Shown here: positions 41,246 through 49,801 of the stretch, one piece after another | How positions within the stretch are numbered: the first letter of the stretch is position 1 | How the letters are laid out: every line of letters starts with the position of its first letter | Origin: Gemmatimonadetes bacterium bin94 | GTDB taxonomy: Bacteria > Gemmatimonadota > Gemmatimonadetes > Longimicrobiales > Gaopeijiaceae | Reading direction: 5' to 3' | NCBI GenBank assembly: GCA_002238865.1 | Contig: MPNE01000002.1 | Coordinates: 124,001 to 188,000, forward strand | DNA length: 64,000 bases | Made by a program: the position numbers and the translations under genes | Notes under the pieces: generated by a model | The model's database searches: none | What the model saw: the letters and a program-made list of their open reading frames with translations, nothing else | What the model was told of the DNA's origin: nothing

Positions 41246-42234
41246 TTTCCGTCCAGTCCTTCAAGGGCCCGCTTCACGAAGACCGGCACCATCGCCCGGC
41301 GCCACTCCGCGTCCACAATGATGTTCTCCAGCGGCCGGCACTGCGACCATGCCCGCTCCGCGAGCGCCTCGATCACCCGGCTGCCGAGCCGTTTCCCCGC
41401 GGCGATCTCCGTCCAGCCCGCAAGCACACGCGGCCTCGCGCCGAGCGCCGACACGACCCCCGTCAACCCGGCAACGGTCCCGTCGTCCTCGAATTCTCCC
41501 GCGATGGCCACGGACAGCAGCGGAAAATCGATCGAGTTTCGCTGTCTCAGCTTCATGTAACTGCTCCGGTGGCGACCGTTCGTGATCGGGATCACGACCT
41601 CGGTGACGATCTCGTCCGGTGCCCGCCGCGTGTTGAGAATTCCATCGGTCACGAAGAAGTCTCCGGCGTCGATCTCCCGTGTCCCGCCGGGGCCGGTGAG
41701 GCTCAGGCTGGCACCAAGGGCGATCAGGTTGGGAGGGGTGTCCGCCGAGTGCGCGGCCACGCACTTCCTGCCGACCCTGGTTACGTGACAGACGGTTCCG
41801 TCCTTCTTGAGACAGTAGCCGAGGGCGGCGCGCCAGAACTCCGTCTGATTGTAGTACGTGCAGCGGGTGTCGAGGCAAACGTTGCCTCCGATGGTTCCCA
41901 TGTTGCGGAGCTGCGGCCCGGCAACGAGACCCGCGGCTTCGGCGAGGCCGGGACAGTGTCGCCGGACGACAGGGTGCGAGGCAACATCGGCCAGCTTCTC
42001 CAGCGCCCCGATCCGCAGGCGGTCTCCGGCAGCGTTGAAACCGATCCCGCGCATCGCGTCGATGCCGTTCAGCGACACCACATGCGCCGGGGTGAAGAGC
42101 CGATGCTTCATGTTGGGCATGAGGTCGGTGCCGCCCGCGATCGGCATCGCATCGGCGCCGAACTCGGCCAGCAGGGAGGCGGCTTCCTCGATGGTGTCGG
42201 GGCGGTGGTAGCGGAAGGGGTGCAGTCGGAGCAT
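41242..42234 (-). CDS. FAD-binding subunit of a molybdenum hydroxylase, with 4-hydroxybenzoyl-CoA-reductase-like [4Fe-4S] insert
   Basis: 330 residues. FAD-binding PCMH fold (PIAGGTDLMPNMKHRL; MGTIGGNVCLDTR) and CO dehydrogenase medium-chain C-terminus. An insertion supplies four cysteines, Cys125 (RCTYYNQ), Cys141, Cys149 and Cys158 (RKCVAAHSADTPP). The spacing 16-8-9 equals that recalled for the extra [4Fe-4S] cluster of the Thauera 4-hydroxybenzoyl-CoA reductase beta subunit. Ordinary xanthine dehydrogenases lack this insert. It should pass electrons between a donor and the molybdenum subunit. Separated by 15 bases from the DUF1460 gene. Substrate prediction (aromatic CoA thioester or N-heterocycle) remains inference. 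Confidence 0.88.
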   Translation of the reverse strand: MLRLHPFRYHRPDTIEEAASLLAEFGADAMPIAGGTDLMPNMKHRLFTPAHVVSLNGIDAMRGIGFNAAGDRLRIGALEKLADVASHPVVRRHCPGLAEAAGLVAGPQLRNMGTIGGNVCLDTRCTYYNQTEFWRAALGYCLKKDGTVCHVTRVGRKCVAAHSADTPPNLIALGASLSLTGPGGTREIDAGDFFVTDGILNTRRAPDEIVTEVVIPITNGRHRSSYMKLRQRNSIDFPLLSVAIAGEFEDDGTVAGLTGVVSALGARPRVLAGWTEIAAGKRLGSRVIEALAERAWSQCRPLENIIVDAEWRRAMVPVFVKRALEGLDGK

Positions 42235-42249
42235 GGTCTGGCGGACGCC

Positions 42250-43314
42250 TCAGCGGTTCGGGAAACGGCCCCGCGCCACCCCGGCGGCGAGGGGCGACGC
42301 GGCTGACCAGGCCCCCGCGCCCGGGGCGGGCCACTCACCGGACCAGGCCTCCGTGCCCGGGGGGAGCGGCCGAGCGACCATGATCCCGTCCTGACCATCG
42401 ATCCGCAGGATTCGCTCGGCCAGCGACTCCTCGCTCAGCTGCACATGGGAACCCACCAGGGGAGCGTGCAGGAGCCTGAGGTCGCCGTCGCGCCAGACGG
42501 CGATCCCGGTGTGCGCGATGTCCAGCCCGGCTACCGTGCTCGTCGCGGCAATGATGTCGCCGTCGCGGATCAGGTGCGCCTTCGCAGCGATCTCTCCTTC
42601 GGGGATGTAGAAGCGCTCGACAGCTGCGAGCCGGCCTTCGATACGCACGATCCGGTCCAGGGTGGCGGGGTCGGCGAGTTGGCGGTAGGCGTCCGGGTGC
42701 GTGGACATGAAGTCGACGGGCGACGCATCGCGCGCGCCACCCAGCTCCCGGGACAGTGATCTGACCAGCGCCGCGGCGTCGTTGTCCGCGATCCATTCGC
42801 TGAAGTAGTGAAGCCGGCTGGCGTAGCCGTCCAGGGTTCCGCCCCGGTACCTGATGCGGGTGAGTTCGTCCCGGAAGGCGGCCTGGAAGCCGGCGGGATC
42901 GTCCGCGAGGCTGGTGGCAGCGTCCGTGAGGCCGGGCGGGGCGGTCCACGCCAGCCGCGCGAGGGCCAGCACGTTCTCGACGAATGTCACGCAGTCGAGG
43001 GCTTCCAGGTTGACGACCAGCCGTTCGGGGCCGGGGACCTCCAGCGTGTGGGGCCGATAGGGCGTGCCCACAAACCGCTCACCGATGCGCGCGAGGAGGT
43101 CACCGAAAGCGGGGTCCGCGTCCGCGCGCTGCCCGAGTGCCCAAGCGAAGTGCTCGTGGGCGATCTCCCAGTCCCGGGGGGTACCGGAGGTGGGGTGCTG
43201 GGCACCCACCCGGCTCTGCCACAAGAGAGTTCCCAGCACGCCGACCATCACGACGGTCCCGACGCCGCGCCAGACAGGCGACCGCGGCTGGCGAGCCTCC
43301 GGCCACCGGTTCAC
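42250..43314 (-). CDS. DUF1460 family protein (N-acetylmuramoyl-L-alanine amidase-like), membrane-anchored or exported
   Basis: 354 residues. GTG start overlapping the molybdenum-subunit stop (GTGA). An N-terminal hydrophobic segment (GVGTVVMVGVLGTLLW) directs it to the periplasm. The cysteine nucleophile lies in LEALDCVTFVENVLALA, with the histidine in GLDIAHTGIAVW, in the NlpC/P60-like DUF1460 fold. Family members are thought to cut peptidoglycan fragments. Its place between subunits of a cytosolic molybdenum enzyme, with tight overlaps on the upstream side, is unexpected. Confidence 0.85.
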   Translation of the reverse strand: MNRWPEARQPRSPVWRGVGTVVMVGVLGTLLWQSRVGAQHPTSGTPRDWEIAHEHFAWALGQRADADPAFGDLLARIGERFVGTPYRPHTLEVPGPERLVVNLEALDCVTFVENVLALARLAWTAPPGLTDAATSLADDPAGFQAAFRDELTRIRYRGGTLDGYASRLHYFSEWIADNDAAALVRSLSRELGGARDASPVDFMSTHPDAYRQLADPATLDRIVRIEGRLAAVERFYIPEGEIAAKAHLIRDGDIIAATSTVAGLDIAHTGIAVWRDGDLRLLHAPLVGSHVQLSEESLAERILRIDGQDGIMVARPLPPGTEAWSGEWPAPGAGAWSAASPLAAGVARGRFPNR

Positions 43315-45746
43315 GTCGCTCCTCCGACGCCGGCGGCCCGCAACCCGGCCACCCGGTCTCCACGACCGTCCTCGACCGCCCGCAGCGCCCGCCACACCCG
43401 CGGCGGCGAGAACGGCAGCGAGTCCATGCGCACGCCCACCGCATCGTGAATGGCGTTGGCAATCGCCGGGATCGACGGATGCAGCGGACCTTCCCCTGCC
43501 TCCTTCGCCCCGTAGGGCCCTTCGGGGTCGATCGACTCGACGATCAGGGACTCAAGCGCGGGTGTGTCCAGGCTCGTCGGAATCCTGTAGTCCAGCAGCG
43601 ACGGCGCGTTGTGCAGCCCCGCACGCCCCTGGTCGGCCGTCTTGAAGATCTGCTCCTCCATCAGCGCTTCGGCAAAGCCCATGTAGGCCGATCCCTCCAT
43701 CTGGCCCGCTACCAGCACCGGGTTCAGCGCCCGTCCGCAGTCGTGTGCGATCCAGATCTTCTCCACCGTCACGAACCCGGTCTCGACGTCCACCTCCACC
43801 TCGGCCACGTGGGCGGTGAAGGAGTACGCCGGCGAGGCTCCGATCGTCGCGCCACGGTACGTTCCATGCACGTCCTTGGGCGTGTTGTACGACCCCGTCG
43901 AGCCCAGCGTGCCATACATGGCCTCGGCCAGGTTGAAGGCCACCCGCAGCGGCATGCTCGTCGCCGTATCGCCGGCCCGCACGGCAAGGCCCCCGGCCAG
44001 CAGCACCTCGCCCGGCCTTGCGCCCCACTCCGCCGCCACCGCCTCCTGCACCTGCGCCTTCAATTTGCGCGCCGCGTCGATGCAGGCGTTGCCGAGCATG
44101 AACGTCACCCGGGACGAGTACGCTCCCAGATCGACCGGAGTGAAGTCGGTATCCCCGGCGAGGACTCGCACGTGCGCCAGCGGCACGCCCAGCTCCTCGG
44201 CGACGATGTACGCCACCATCGAATCGACGCCCTGGCCGATCTCGGACGCCCCCGAGAAGACCGCCACCCGCCCCGAACGGTCCACCTGCAACTGGATACC
44301 GGACTGGGGCATGTCGTTGGGGTACACGGGATAGTTGGTGCCCGTGATGTAGGTCGAGCCCGCCACTCCAACCCCGCGGCCGAAGGGCAGCCGACGGTGC
44401 TTGTGCTTCCAGCCGCTCGCCCGTTCCACCTCGTCCAGGCACTCCAGAAACCCGTTGGAGGTGACCCGCAGGTCGTTCACCGTGCGTGTGTCCGCGCCGA
44501 TGAAGTTGCGCCTGCGCAGCTCGATGGGGTCGATCGACAGCTTCTCCGCGATTCGGTCGAGCTGCACCTCGAAGGCAAAGCGCGGCTGCACCGAACCGTG
44601 GCCGCGTTTCGGCCCGCACGCGGGCTTGTTCGTGTAGGCGCGCGTGGAGTTGAACCGATAGGCGGGCATCTGGTAGGGAGCCGTGAGCAACTGCCCGGAG
44701 TAGTAGGTCGTCACCAGCCCGAACGATGCGTACGCACCGCCGTCCATGACGATCTCCGAGTCGACGGCGGTGAGCATGCCCTCCCGGTCGGCGCCGGTGC
44801 GGTACCGCATATGGAAGGGGTGGCGCCCTCGGTGCGAGTAGAAGACCTCTTCCCGCGTGTACAGGATCTTGACCGGACGGCCCGTCATCATGGACAGCCT
44901 GGCGACGCAGAACTCCAGATCGAAGGGCTCGGACTTGCCGCCGAATGCGCCGCCCACCGGGGGCTGAATGACCCTCACACTGGCCGGGTCGACGTCCAGC
45001 ACCCGGGCCAGTTCGCGGTGCAGGTAGTGGGGAACCTGCGTCGCCGACCACACGGTGAGTCTGCCGTTCCCCTCGGCAAGCCCGATCGCGCAGTGGGGCT
45101 CGATGGGCGTGTGCGTCGTTCCTTCGAAGAAGTAGTCGCCCTCCACCATGATGTGCGCGTCCTCCAGCCCGGCGTCCACATCGCCGAACTCGAGCTTCAC
45201 GGTCTTGGTGATGTTCCCGTTCCACCCCGGCTTGCGCGGCTCGTGGATGTACGGGCCCGAATCGGCGGCGATGGCCTCGTGCGGGTCGAGGTACGCGGGC
45301 AACTCCTCGTACGTCACATCGATGAGGTCGAGCGCTGCGATGGCCGTGTCCTCGTCCACCGCGGCGACCGCGGCCACGCCGTCGCCCACGTACCGGACAC
45401 GGTCCACGCACAGCGGGTACTCGTCCGGCGTCCACGGGATGATGCCGTAGGTCACGGGCATGTCGCGGCCGGTCACGGCGGCGTGGACACCCTCCAGCGC
45501 TTCGGCCCGCGAGGTGTCGATCGCGACGATGCGCGCGTGCGGGTGGGGACTCCTGAGGATCTTGCCGTGGAGCATCCCGGGGAACCGGATGTCGTCGGTG
45601 TAGCGGGCGCGGCCCGTGGACTTCGCCAATCCGTCGACCTTCCGCATCGGGCGGCCGATGGTCGAGAGGCCGCTTTCACCGTCGCGGGAACCGTTGCGCT
45701 GGGGATCACCGATTGAATGCTGCGTGGACTCGCGTCGCGAACTCAT
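43311..45746 (-). CDS. Molybdopterin-binding subunit of a xanthine dehydrogenase/aromatic-CoA-reductase-type enzyme
   Basis: 811 residues. Ald_Xan_dh_C domain at the N-terminus (GRARYTDDIRFPGMLHGKIL), then the molybdopterin-binding domain with QPPVGGAFGGKSEP, CGPKRGHGSVQPRFAFE, GASEIGQGVDS and the catalytic glutamate in GAKEAGEGPLHPSIPAI. ATG 45746 overlaps the [2Fe-2S] gene (ATGA). It forms the large subunit of an LMS-type trimer with the subunits at 45743-46210 and 41242-42234. No XdhC or MocA maturation gene is nearby. Shorter than eukaryotic XDH because cofactors are on separate subunits. Confidence 0.92.
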   Translation of the reverse strand: MSSRRESTQHSIGDPQRNGSRDGESGLSTIGRPMRKVDGLAKSTGRARYTDDIRFPGMLHGKILRSPHPHARIVAIDTSRAEALEGVHAAVTGRDMPVTYGIIPWTPDEYPLCVDRVRYVGDGVAAVAAVDEDTAIAALDLIDVTYEELPAYLDPHEAIAADSGPYIHEPRKPGWNGNITKTVKLEFGDVDAGLEDAHIMVEGDYFFEGTTHTPIEPHCAIGLAEGNGRLTVWSATQVPHYLHRELARVLDVDPASVRVIQPPVGGAFGGKSEPFDLEFCVARLSMMTGRPVKILYTREEVFYSHRGRHPFHMRYRTGADREGMLTAVDSEIVMDGGAYASFGLVTTYYSGQLLTAPYQMPAYRFNSTRAYTNKPACGPKRGHGSVQPRFAFEVQLDRIAEKLSIDPIELRRRNFIGADTRTVNDLRVTSNGFLECLDEVERASGWKHKHRRLPFGRGVGVAGSTYITGTNYPVYPNDMPQSGIQLQVDRSGRVAVFSGASEIGQGVDSMVAYIVAEELGVPLAHVRVLAGDTDFTPVDLGAYSSRVTFMLGNACIDAARKLKAQVQEAVAAEWGARPGEVLLAGGLAVRAGDTATSMPLRVAFNLAEAMYGTLGSTGSYNTPKDVHGTYRGATIGASPAYSFTAHVAEVEVDVETGFVTVEKIWIAHDCGRALNPVLVAGQMEGSAYMGFAEALMEEQIFKTADQGRAGLHNAPSLLDYRIPTSLDTPALESLIVESIDPEGPYGAKEAGEGPLHPSIPAIANAIHDAVGVRMDSLPFSPPRVWRALRAVEDGRGDRVAGLRAAGVGGAT

Positions 45747-46210
45747 GGGTCCAGCCTCGCGGCCGCCGCTTCGACGGCGTCGTAGATCTTCTCGTAACCG
45801 GTGCACCGGCAAAGGTTGCCCGACAGTGCGGCCCGGATCTCGCCGCGGCTCGGCGACGGGTTCCTGTCGAGCAGCGCCACCGAGCTGCACAGGATGCCGG
45901 GGGTGCAGAATCCGCACTGCGCGGCCCCGTTCAGGTCGAATTCGTCCTGGACCGGATGCAACTCGGTACCGTTCGCAAGGCCCTCCACGGTGCGCACGTC
46001 GCGCCCCTCGGCTTCCCACACCGGCGTGATGCACGACAGGATGGCCCGCCCGTCCACAATGACCGTGCAGGCGCCGCAGTCACCCTTGTCGCACCCCTGT
46101 TTCGACCCGGTGAGACCGAGGCCGTAGCGTAGCGCTTCCAGCAGAGTGTAGTGCGCAGGCACCCCGCAGACGCGCTCGTCTCCGTTCACCCGCAGGCGGA
46201 CGACTTCCAT
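45743..46210 (-). CDS. [2Fe-2S] subunit of the molybdenum hydroxylase
   Basis: 155 residues. ATG 46210 is fixed by AGGAGGG 6-7 bases upstream; the longer frame would start inside that ribosome site. The N-terminal plant-type ferredoxin domain has GCDKGDCGACTVIVDG and a following Cys. The C-terminal helical domain binds the second cluster through QCGFCTPG and CRCTGY. First gene of the operon, which continues into the molybdopterin subunit with a 4-base overlap. A TATTAT-like -10 lies about 20 bases upstream, but a convincing -35 is not seen. Confidence 0.94.
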   Translation of the reverse strand: MEVVRLRVNGDERVCGVPAHYTLLEALRYGLGLTGSKQGCDKGDCGACTVIVDGRAILSCITPVWEAEGRDVRTVEGLANGTELHPVQDEFDLNGAAQCGFCTPGILCSSVALLDRNPSPSRGEIRAALSGNLCRCTGYEKIYDAVEAAAARLDP

Positions 46211-46383
46211 CCGGAACCCTCCTTCCACCTATAATATCGGCGCGACCGGGAACCGCTGCCAGTACGGCCGTGCCGGGGAACCTCGAACCTCCTGGCACGG
46301 GTACCATCTGGAAACTGGCCGTGTTCCCCGGTAGACTAGTGGAAGCCTGCACAATCGACCCCGACGAACAGGATGCGAAAGAT

Positions 46384-46800
46384 ATGCCCTACCCCGAGAT
46401 GATGGTGGCCCCGATGCGCCAGGAACTGGTCGGTATCGGCTTCCACGAACTGCGCGACGCAGAGCAGGTCGGCCAGGCGATGGACGCCCTGGACGGGACG
46501 GTCCTCGTGGCAATCAACTCCGTCTGCGGTTGCGCCGCCGGCATTTTCAGACCGGCGGTGATGATGGCCTTGCAGGGCGACAAGCAGCCCGACCACAAGG
46601 TCACGGTCTTCGCCGGACAGGACCTCGACGCCACGGCTGCCGCCCGGCTGCATCTGGTGGGCTACCCACCCTCGTCACCATCGATAGCGCTGATGAAGGA
46701 CGGCGACGTCGTCTTCATGCTCGAGCGCTTCCAGATCGAGGGCCGTTCAGCCCCCGCGATCGCGGGTGACCTGCAGGCCGCGTTCGAGGAGCACTGCTAG
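46384..46800 (+). CDS. Bacilliredoxin (BrxA/BrxB, YphP/YqiW family)
   Basis: 138 residues. Thioredoxin-fold protein with the CGC motif at Cys48-Gly49-Cys50 (INSVCGCAAG). The N-terminal PYPEMMVAPMRQELVGIGF is typical. In Bacillus such proteins remove bacillithiol from protein thiols; whether this organism makes bacillithiol cannot be seen here. ATG 46384 is chosen by homology to the family N-terminus. Divergent from the molybdenum hydroxylase operon and convergent with the doxX-like gene, with a hairpin between. Confidence 0.92.
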   Translation: MPYPEMMVAPMRQELVGIGFHELRDAEQVGQAMDALDGTVLVAINSVCGCAAGIFRPAVMMALQGDKQPDHKVTVFAGQDLDATAAARLHLVGYPPSSPSIALMKDGDVVFMLERFQIEGRSAPAIAGDLQAAFEEHC

Positions 46801-46828
46801 CAGGACTGCCGGGGCTGCCGAGGCCCTG

Positions 46829-46846
46829 CCCCTGGCCCACCAGGGG
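46829..46846. terminator. Hairpin between convergent bacilliredoxin and DoxX genes
   Basis: CCCCTGG and CCAGGGG form a perfect 7-pair stem around CCCA. It lies midway between two converging stop codons (46800 and 46859), a natural place for a bidirectional terminator. There is no T-tract on either side. Confidence 0.45.
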
Positions 46847-46858
46847 ACCATCCGGCTG

Positions 46859-47263
46859 CTACATTGCCGCCTTTTGACGTGCGCGCATGCCATCCAGGGA
46901 GAAGTCGCCCGGCCCGTGCGCGAAGAAGAAGAGCCAGGTAAAGCTGTAGAAAGCCGCCAGTTCGCCCCCGTTCATGATCGGCCAGAAGCCTTGCGGCAGA
47001 TGCACCATGAAGTAGGCCACCGCCATCTGCCCCGAAACCAGGAAGGCGACGGGGCGCGTGAACAGCCCGACCATGATGAGCAGCCCACCGAAGAACTCCA
47101 GGATGCCGGCCATGCCTCTCAGGCCCATCAGGCTTTCCACCTGGTTGCCGCCCAGGGCCCCAAAGAGCTTCTGTGCGCCATGCAGCGAGAACAGGAATCC
47201 GGCCACGATGCGCAGCGCGTTATGGGTCATTTCCTTGAGTCTGGCGTTGTCCGTGTTGACCAT
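46859..47263 (-). CDS. DoxX family membrane protein
   Basis: 134 residues, four TM helices. ATG 47263 has AGGAGG 10 bases upstream. DoxX/DoxD-like phrases: ALRIVAGFLFSLHGAQKLFG, GMAGILEFFGGLLIMVGLFTRP and AYFMVHLPQGFWPIMNGGE. Members range from quinone-linked oxidoreductase subunits to partners in redox and sporulation complexes; no more specific role can be given. It stands alone on the minus strand, 100 bases from the DUF1707 gene. Confidence 0.85.
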   Translation of the reverse strand: MVNTDNARLKEMTHNALRIVAGFLFSLHGAQKLFGALGGNQVESLMGLRGMAGILEFFGGLLIMVGLFTRPVAFLVSGQMAVAYFMVHLPQGFWPIMNGGELAAFYSFTWLFFFAHGPGDFSLDGMRARQKAAM

Positions 47264-47362
47264 GAGCTGATCGCCTCCTGGAAGGGTTGGGTCGCCCGCG
47301 CGACGGGGGTGCGCGGGTAGGGTACGGCGACAGCACGCCTGACGCAAAGAAGCGTCGGATTG

Positions 47363-48079
47363 CTACCTGCGGCGGCGACGCTTCCGGCGGCGCTCCTTCT
47401 TTTCCCGCCGGCGGCGCCGACGGGCTTCCCGCTTCGATTCGCCCGTACGGCGCACCTCGACCTCGATCGAACCGAAGACGGCGAACCCATCGATCCGCAC
47501 CGATGGAGCATCCGGCCCGCCGAGCGATTGACGGGCTTCCCGCTGCTCGAAGCTGCCGAAAAGCGCCGAGCCGGCACACTGGACATGCAGCTCGGGCGGC
47601 ACGATGACTTCCACCGATCCCATCACCGCAACGGCCGTGAACACCGATTCGCCCGGCCCCAGCAGGGCTTCCCTGAGATCGATCACGTTCGAGCCCATGA
47701 CGGCGACCGCGGTGTTCCGCTGGGCCGGAATCCAGCGCCCTACCCGCTTCGTTTCTCCGAACACCGCAATGGCCCGGTCGGTCGGCCGCACCCTGGTCGA
47801 CGGCACATCGGGAGCGAGGCGGGGAATCGTCGCCAGAGGCCCTTTCCCGTCATCCCCGGCCGTGCCCGCTGCCGGACGCAGTCCTTCCAGGGCGGAACCC
47901 AGCTCCGGCATGGTGCGGGCGTTGTGGGCCAGCGTCAGACGCCTTTCGAAGTCGTTCATGGACAAAAGATCCTGGGCAAAACACTCGCTCAGGAGGTCGA
48001 TCGTCCTGTCGCGGGCGTCCGACAGGGGAATCGAAGGCGATCCCGGGTCTAGCGGCCCCGGTGGCCTCTCCTCGGTCAC
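47363..48079 (-). CDS. DUF1707 protein with LiaF-like C-terminal domain and polybasic tail
   Basis: 238 residues. GTG 48079 overlaps the channel-gene stop (GTGA). The N-terminal DUF1707 (SHOCT-like helical) segment reads PLSDARDRTIDLLSECFAQ... with FERRLTLAHNARTMPELGSAL. The C-terminal half holds short beta repeats (AVFGETKRVG, AVAVMGSNVIDL, AVAVMGSVEVIVP, AVFGSIEVEV), the cell-wall-active LiaF type. It ends in a tail of about 20 residues that is nearly all Arg, Lys and Glu (REARRRRRREKKERRRK). No TM helix is seen. The tail could bind acidic phospholipid or nucleic acid; that is inference. Confidence 0.8.
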   Translation of the reverse strand: MTEERPPGPLDPGSPSIPLSDARDRTIDLLSECFAQDLLSMNDFERRLTLAHNARTMPELGSALEGLRPAAGTAGDDGKGPLATIPRLAPDVPSTRVRPTDRAIAVFGETKRVGRWIPAQRNTAVAVMGSNVIDLREALLGPGESVFTAVAVMGSVEVIVPPELHVQCAGSALFGSFEQREARQSLGGPDAPSVRIDGFAVFGSIEVEVRRTGESKREARRRRRREKKERRRKRRRRR

Positions 48080-48945
48080 AGGTCCCCCACCTCCACCACG
48101 GTCCCTGCGCAATTCTTGCAGAACCGGGCATCTTCGTCGTGACCGGCGCTATGGCACCCCGAGCACACGAGAAAGCGAACATTCGGGGCGCCTTCCTTCC
48201 GTCCGGCGACGTGGGCGGCCTGGGCCAGTTCAACGCTGACGATACCGGTCGGCACGGCGATCAGTCCGTAGCCCATGAGCATGAGCAGCGCGGCCAGAAA
48301 CTGGCCGAACGGTGTTTGCGGCGTGATGTCCCCGAATCCCACCGTCGTCACGGTGACCACGGCCCAGTACACGGATTCGGGAATGGACGTGAACCCCGCG
48401 TCGCCGCCTTCAATGAGGTACATGAACGACCCCAGGATCACGACGAGAGTCAGCACCGTGATCAGGAAGACCACAATCCTGTAGCGGCTCGCCGCCAGCG
48501 CCCTGCCCAGGGTCCGCGCTTCGCCCAGGTATCGTACCAGCTTGAGGACCCGGAACACCCGGAGCACCCGGAGCACCCGGATGATGACGAGGAACTGCGC
48601 GCCCGGCAGGAGAACGCTCAGGTAGGTCGGGATGATGGAAAACAGGTCCACGATCCCGAAGAAGCTGAGCGCATACCTCCGCTTCGACTGGACGGCCGCC
48701 AGTCTTACCGCGTACTCGATGGTGAAGAGGATCGTGAAAACCCATTCCAGCACGAGCAGCAGCTGGTGATGCTGCTCGACGATCGTCTCCACCGAGTCGA
48801 GCATGACCACGAGGACACTGGCCAGGATGGCCAGGATCAGAGAGACGTCGAACGCCGTGGACGCTCCGTTGTCGGACTCGAAGAGGATATCGTAGAGGGG
48901 CGCTCGCCACGGCGGGCCGTTGAGGGGCCGGTTTGAAGGGGACAT
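48076..48945 (-). CDS. Voltage-gated potassium channel-type ion transporter with C-terminal zinc-ribbon-like motif
   Basis: 289 residues. Six TM segments: S4 carries spaced arginines ([19 protein letters not shown], about residues 115-135), and the pore loop holds the K+ selectivity filter TVGFGD in [16 protein letters not shown]. The cytosolic tail ends with [21 protein letters not shown], read here in parts: two CxxC pairs resembling a zinc ribbon, which is unusual for this family. ATG 48945 is preceded by AGGAAAGGG that overlaps the msrA stop codon region, so it is translated with msrA. Regulation by redox or zinc is a possible reading of the tail. Confidence 0.88.
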   Translation of the reverse strand: MSPSNRPLNGPPWRAPLYDILFESDNGASTAFDVSLILAILASVLVVMLDSVETIVEQHHQLLLVLEWVFTILFTIEYAVRLAAVQSKRRYALSFFGIVDLFSIIPTYLSVLLPGAQFLVIIRVLRVLRVFRVLKLVRYLGEARTLGRALAASRYRIVVFLITVLTLVVILGSFMYLIEGGDAGFTSIPESVYWAVVTVTTVGFGDITPQTPFGQFLAALLMLMGYGLIAVPTGIVSVELAQAAHVAGRKEGAPNVRFLVCSGCHSAGHDEDARFCKNCAGTVVEVGDL

Positions 48946-48952
48946 CCCTTTC

Positions 48953-49624
48953 CTAGTCCGCGGGCTCGAGAACGCCGCTGGGACAGGACACCCCGGTCCC
49001 GCCGATGCCGCAGTAACCGCCGGGGTTCTTTGCCAGGTACTGCTGGTGGTACTCCTCGGCGTAGTAGAACTCCGGAGCCTCCACGATCTCGGTGGTGATG
49101 GCGCCGAAGCCCATCCGCGCAAGTTCGGCCTGGTAGCGGACCCGTGAATCCTCCGCCAGGCGCAACTGCCCGTCGCCGACGGTGTAGACGGCCGACCGGT
49201 ATTGGGTGCCGATGTCGGCGCCCTGCCTCATTCCCTGGGTTGGATCGTGTCCCTCCCAGAAAGCCGAGAGCAGCGTCCCATAGTGGATCCTGTCAGGGTC
49301 GAAGACGACCAGGACTGCCTCCGTGTGTCCTGTCGCGCCCGTGCACACCTCCCGGTAGGTCGGGTTGGGGGTGACGCCGCCCTGATAGCCAACCGCCGTC
49401 GAGTAGACCCCTGGAAGCTCCCAGAACATGCGCTCGGCACCCCAGAAGCACCCCATTGCGACGTAGGCCCGCTGGAAGCCCTCCGGGAAGGGCGGCTTGA
49501 TCCGGTTGCCGCTCACATGGTGGAGGCCGGATACGCGAAGCGCCTCGGCTCGTCCCGGCAGTGCCTCACGGGGATCCGGAGTTTCGTGTTTCCTGCGACT
49601 TGCAAACATATGACGGGAATCCAT
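48953..49624 (-). CDS. msrA: Peptide-methionine (S)-S-oxide reductase MsrA
   Basis: 223 residues from ATG 49624; ATG 49609 is an alternative, and neither has a good Shine-Dalgarno. The catalytic cysteine is Cys59 in [38 protein letters not shown] and [13 protein letters not shown] are family marks. Cysteines near the C-terminus ([16 protein letters not shown]) can resolve the sulfenic acid. It repairs oxidised methionine. It leads a minus-strand operon with the channel and DUF1707 genes. No msrB is present. No signal peptide, so cytosolic. Confidence 0.95.
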   Translation of the reverse strand: MDSRHMFASRRKHETPDPREALPGRAEALRVSGLHHVSGNRIKPPFPEGFQRAYVAMGCFWGAERMFWELPGVYSTAVGYQGGVTPNPTYREVCTGATGHTEAVLVVFDPDRIHYGTLLSAFWEGHDPTQGMRQGADIGTQYRSAVYTVGDGQLRLAEDSRVRYQAELARMGFGAITTEIVEAPEFYYAEEYHQQYLAKNPGGYCGIGGTGVSCPSGVLEPAD

Positions 49625-49801
49625 TGCCCAAGGAAAGTAATCGAATCATTCACGCGGGTCACCACACCCGCTCCCTCACCACATTACTGTACAGTGCGGC
49701 GGGTCACCGCCATGGCCCGATGCCGCCGATGCCGAGGCATCTCCCGCTCCGGGCATCCTGACTTGAACTCTCCACGCATGGGAAGGGAGCGACCTTCAAC
49801 A

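Noticed and set aside
46200-46240. Perfect TATAAT at 46229-46234 on the plus strand as promoter of the bacilliredoxin gene
   Set aside because: No -35-like hexamer lies 15-19 bases upstream and the start codon is 150 bases away; the same bases fit a -10 for the minus-strand operon about as well.
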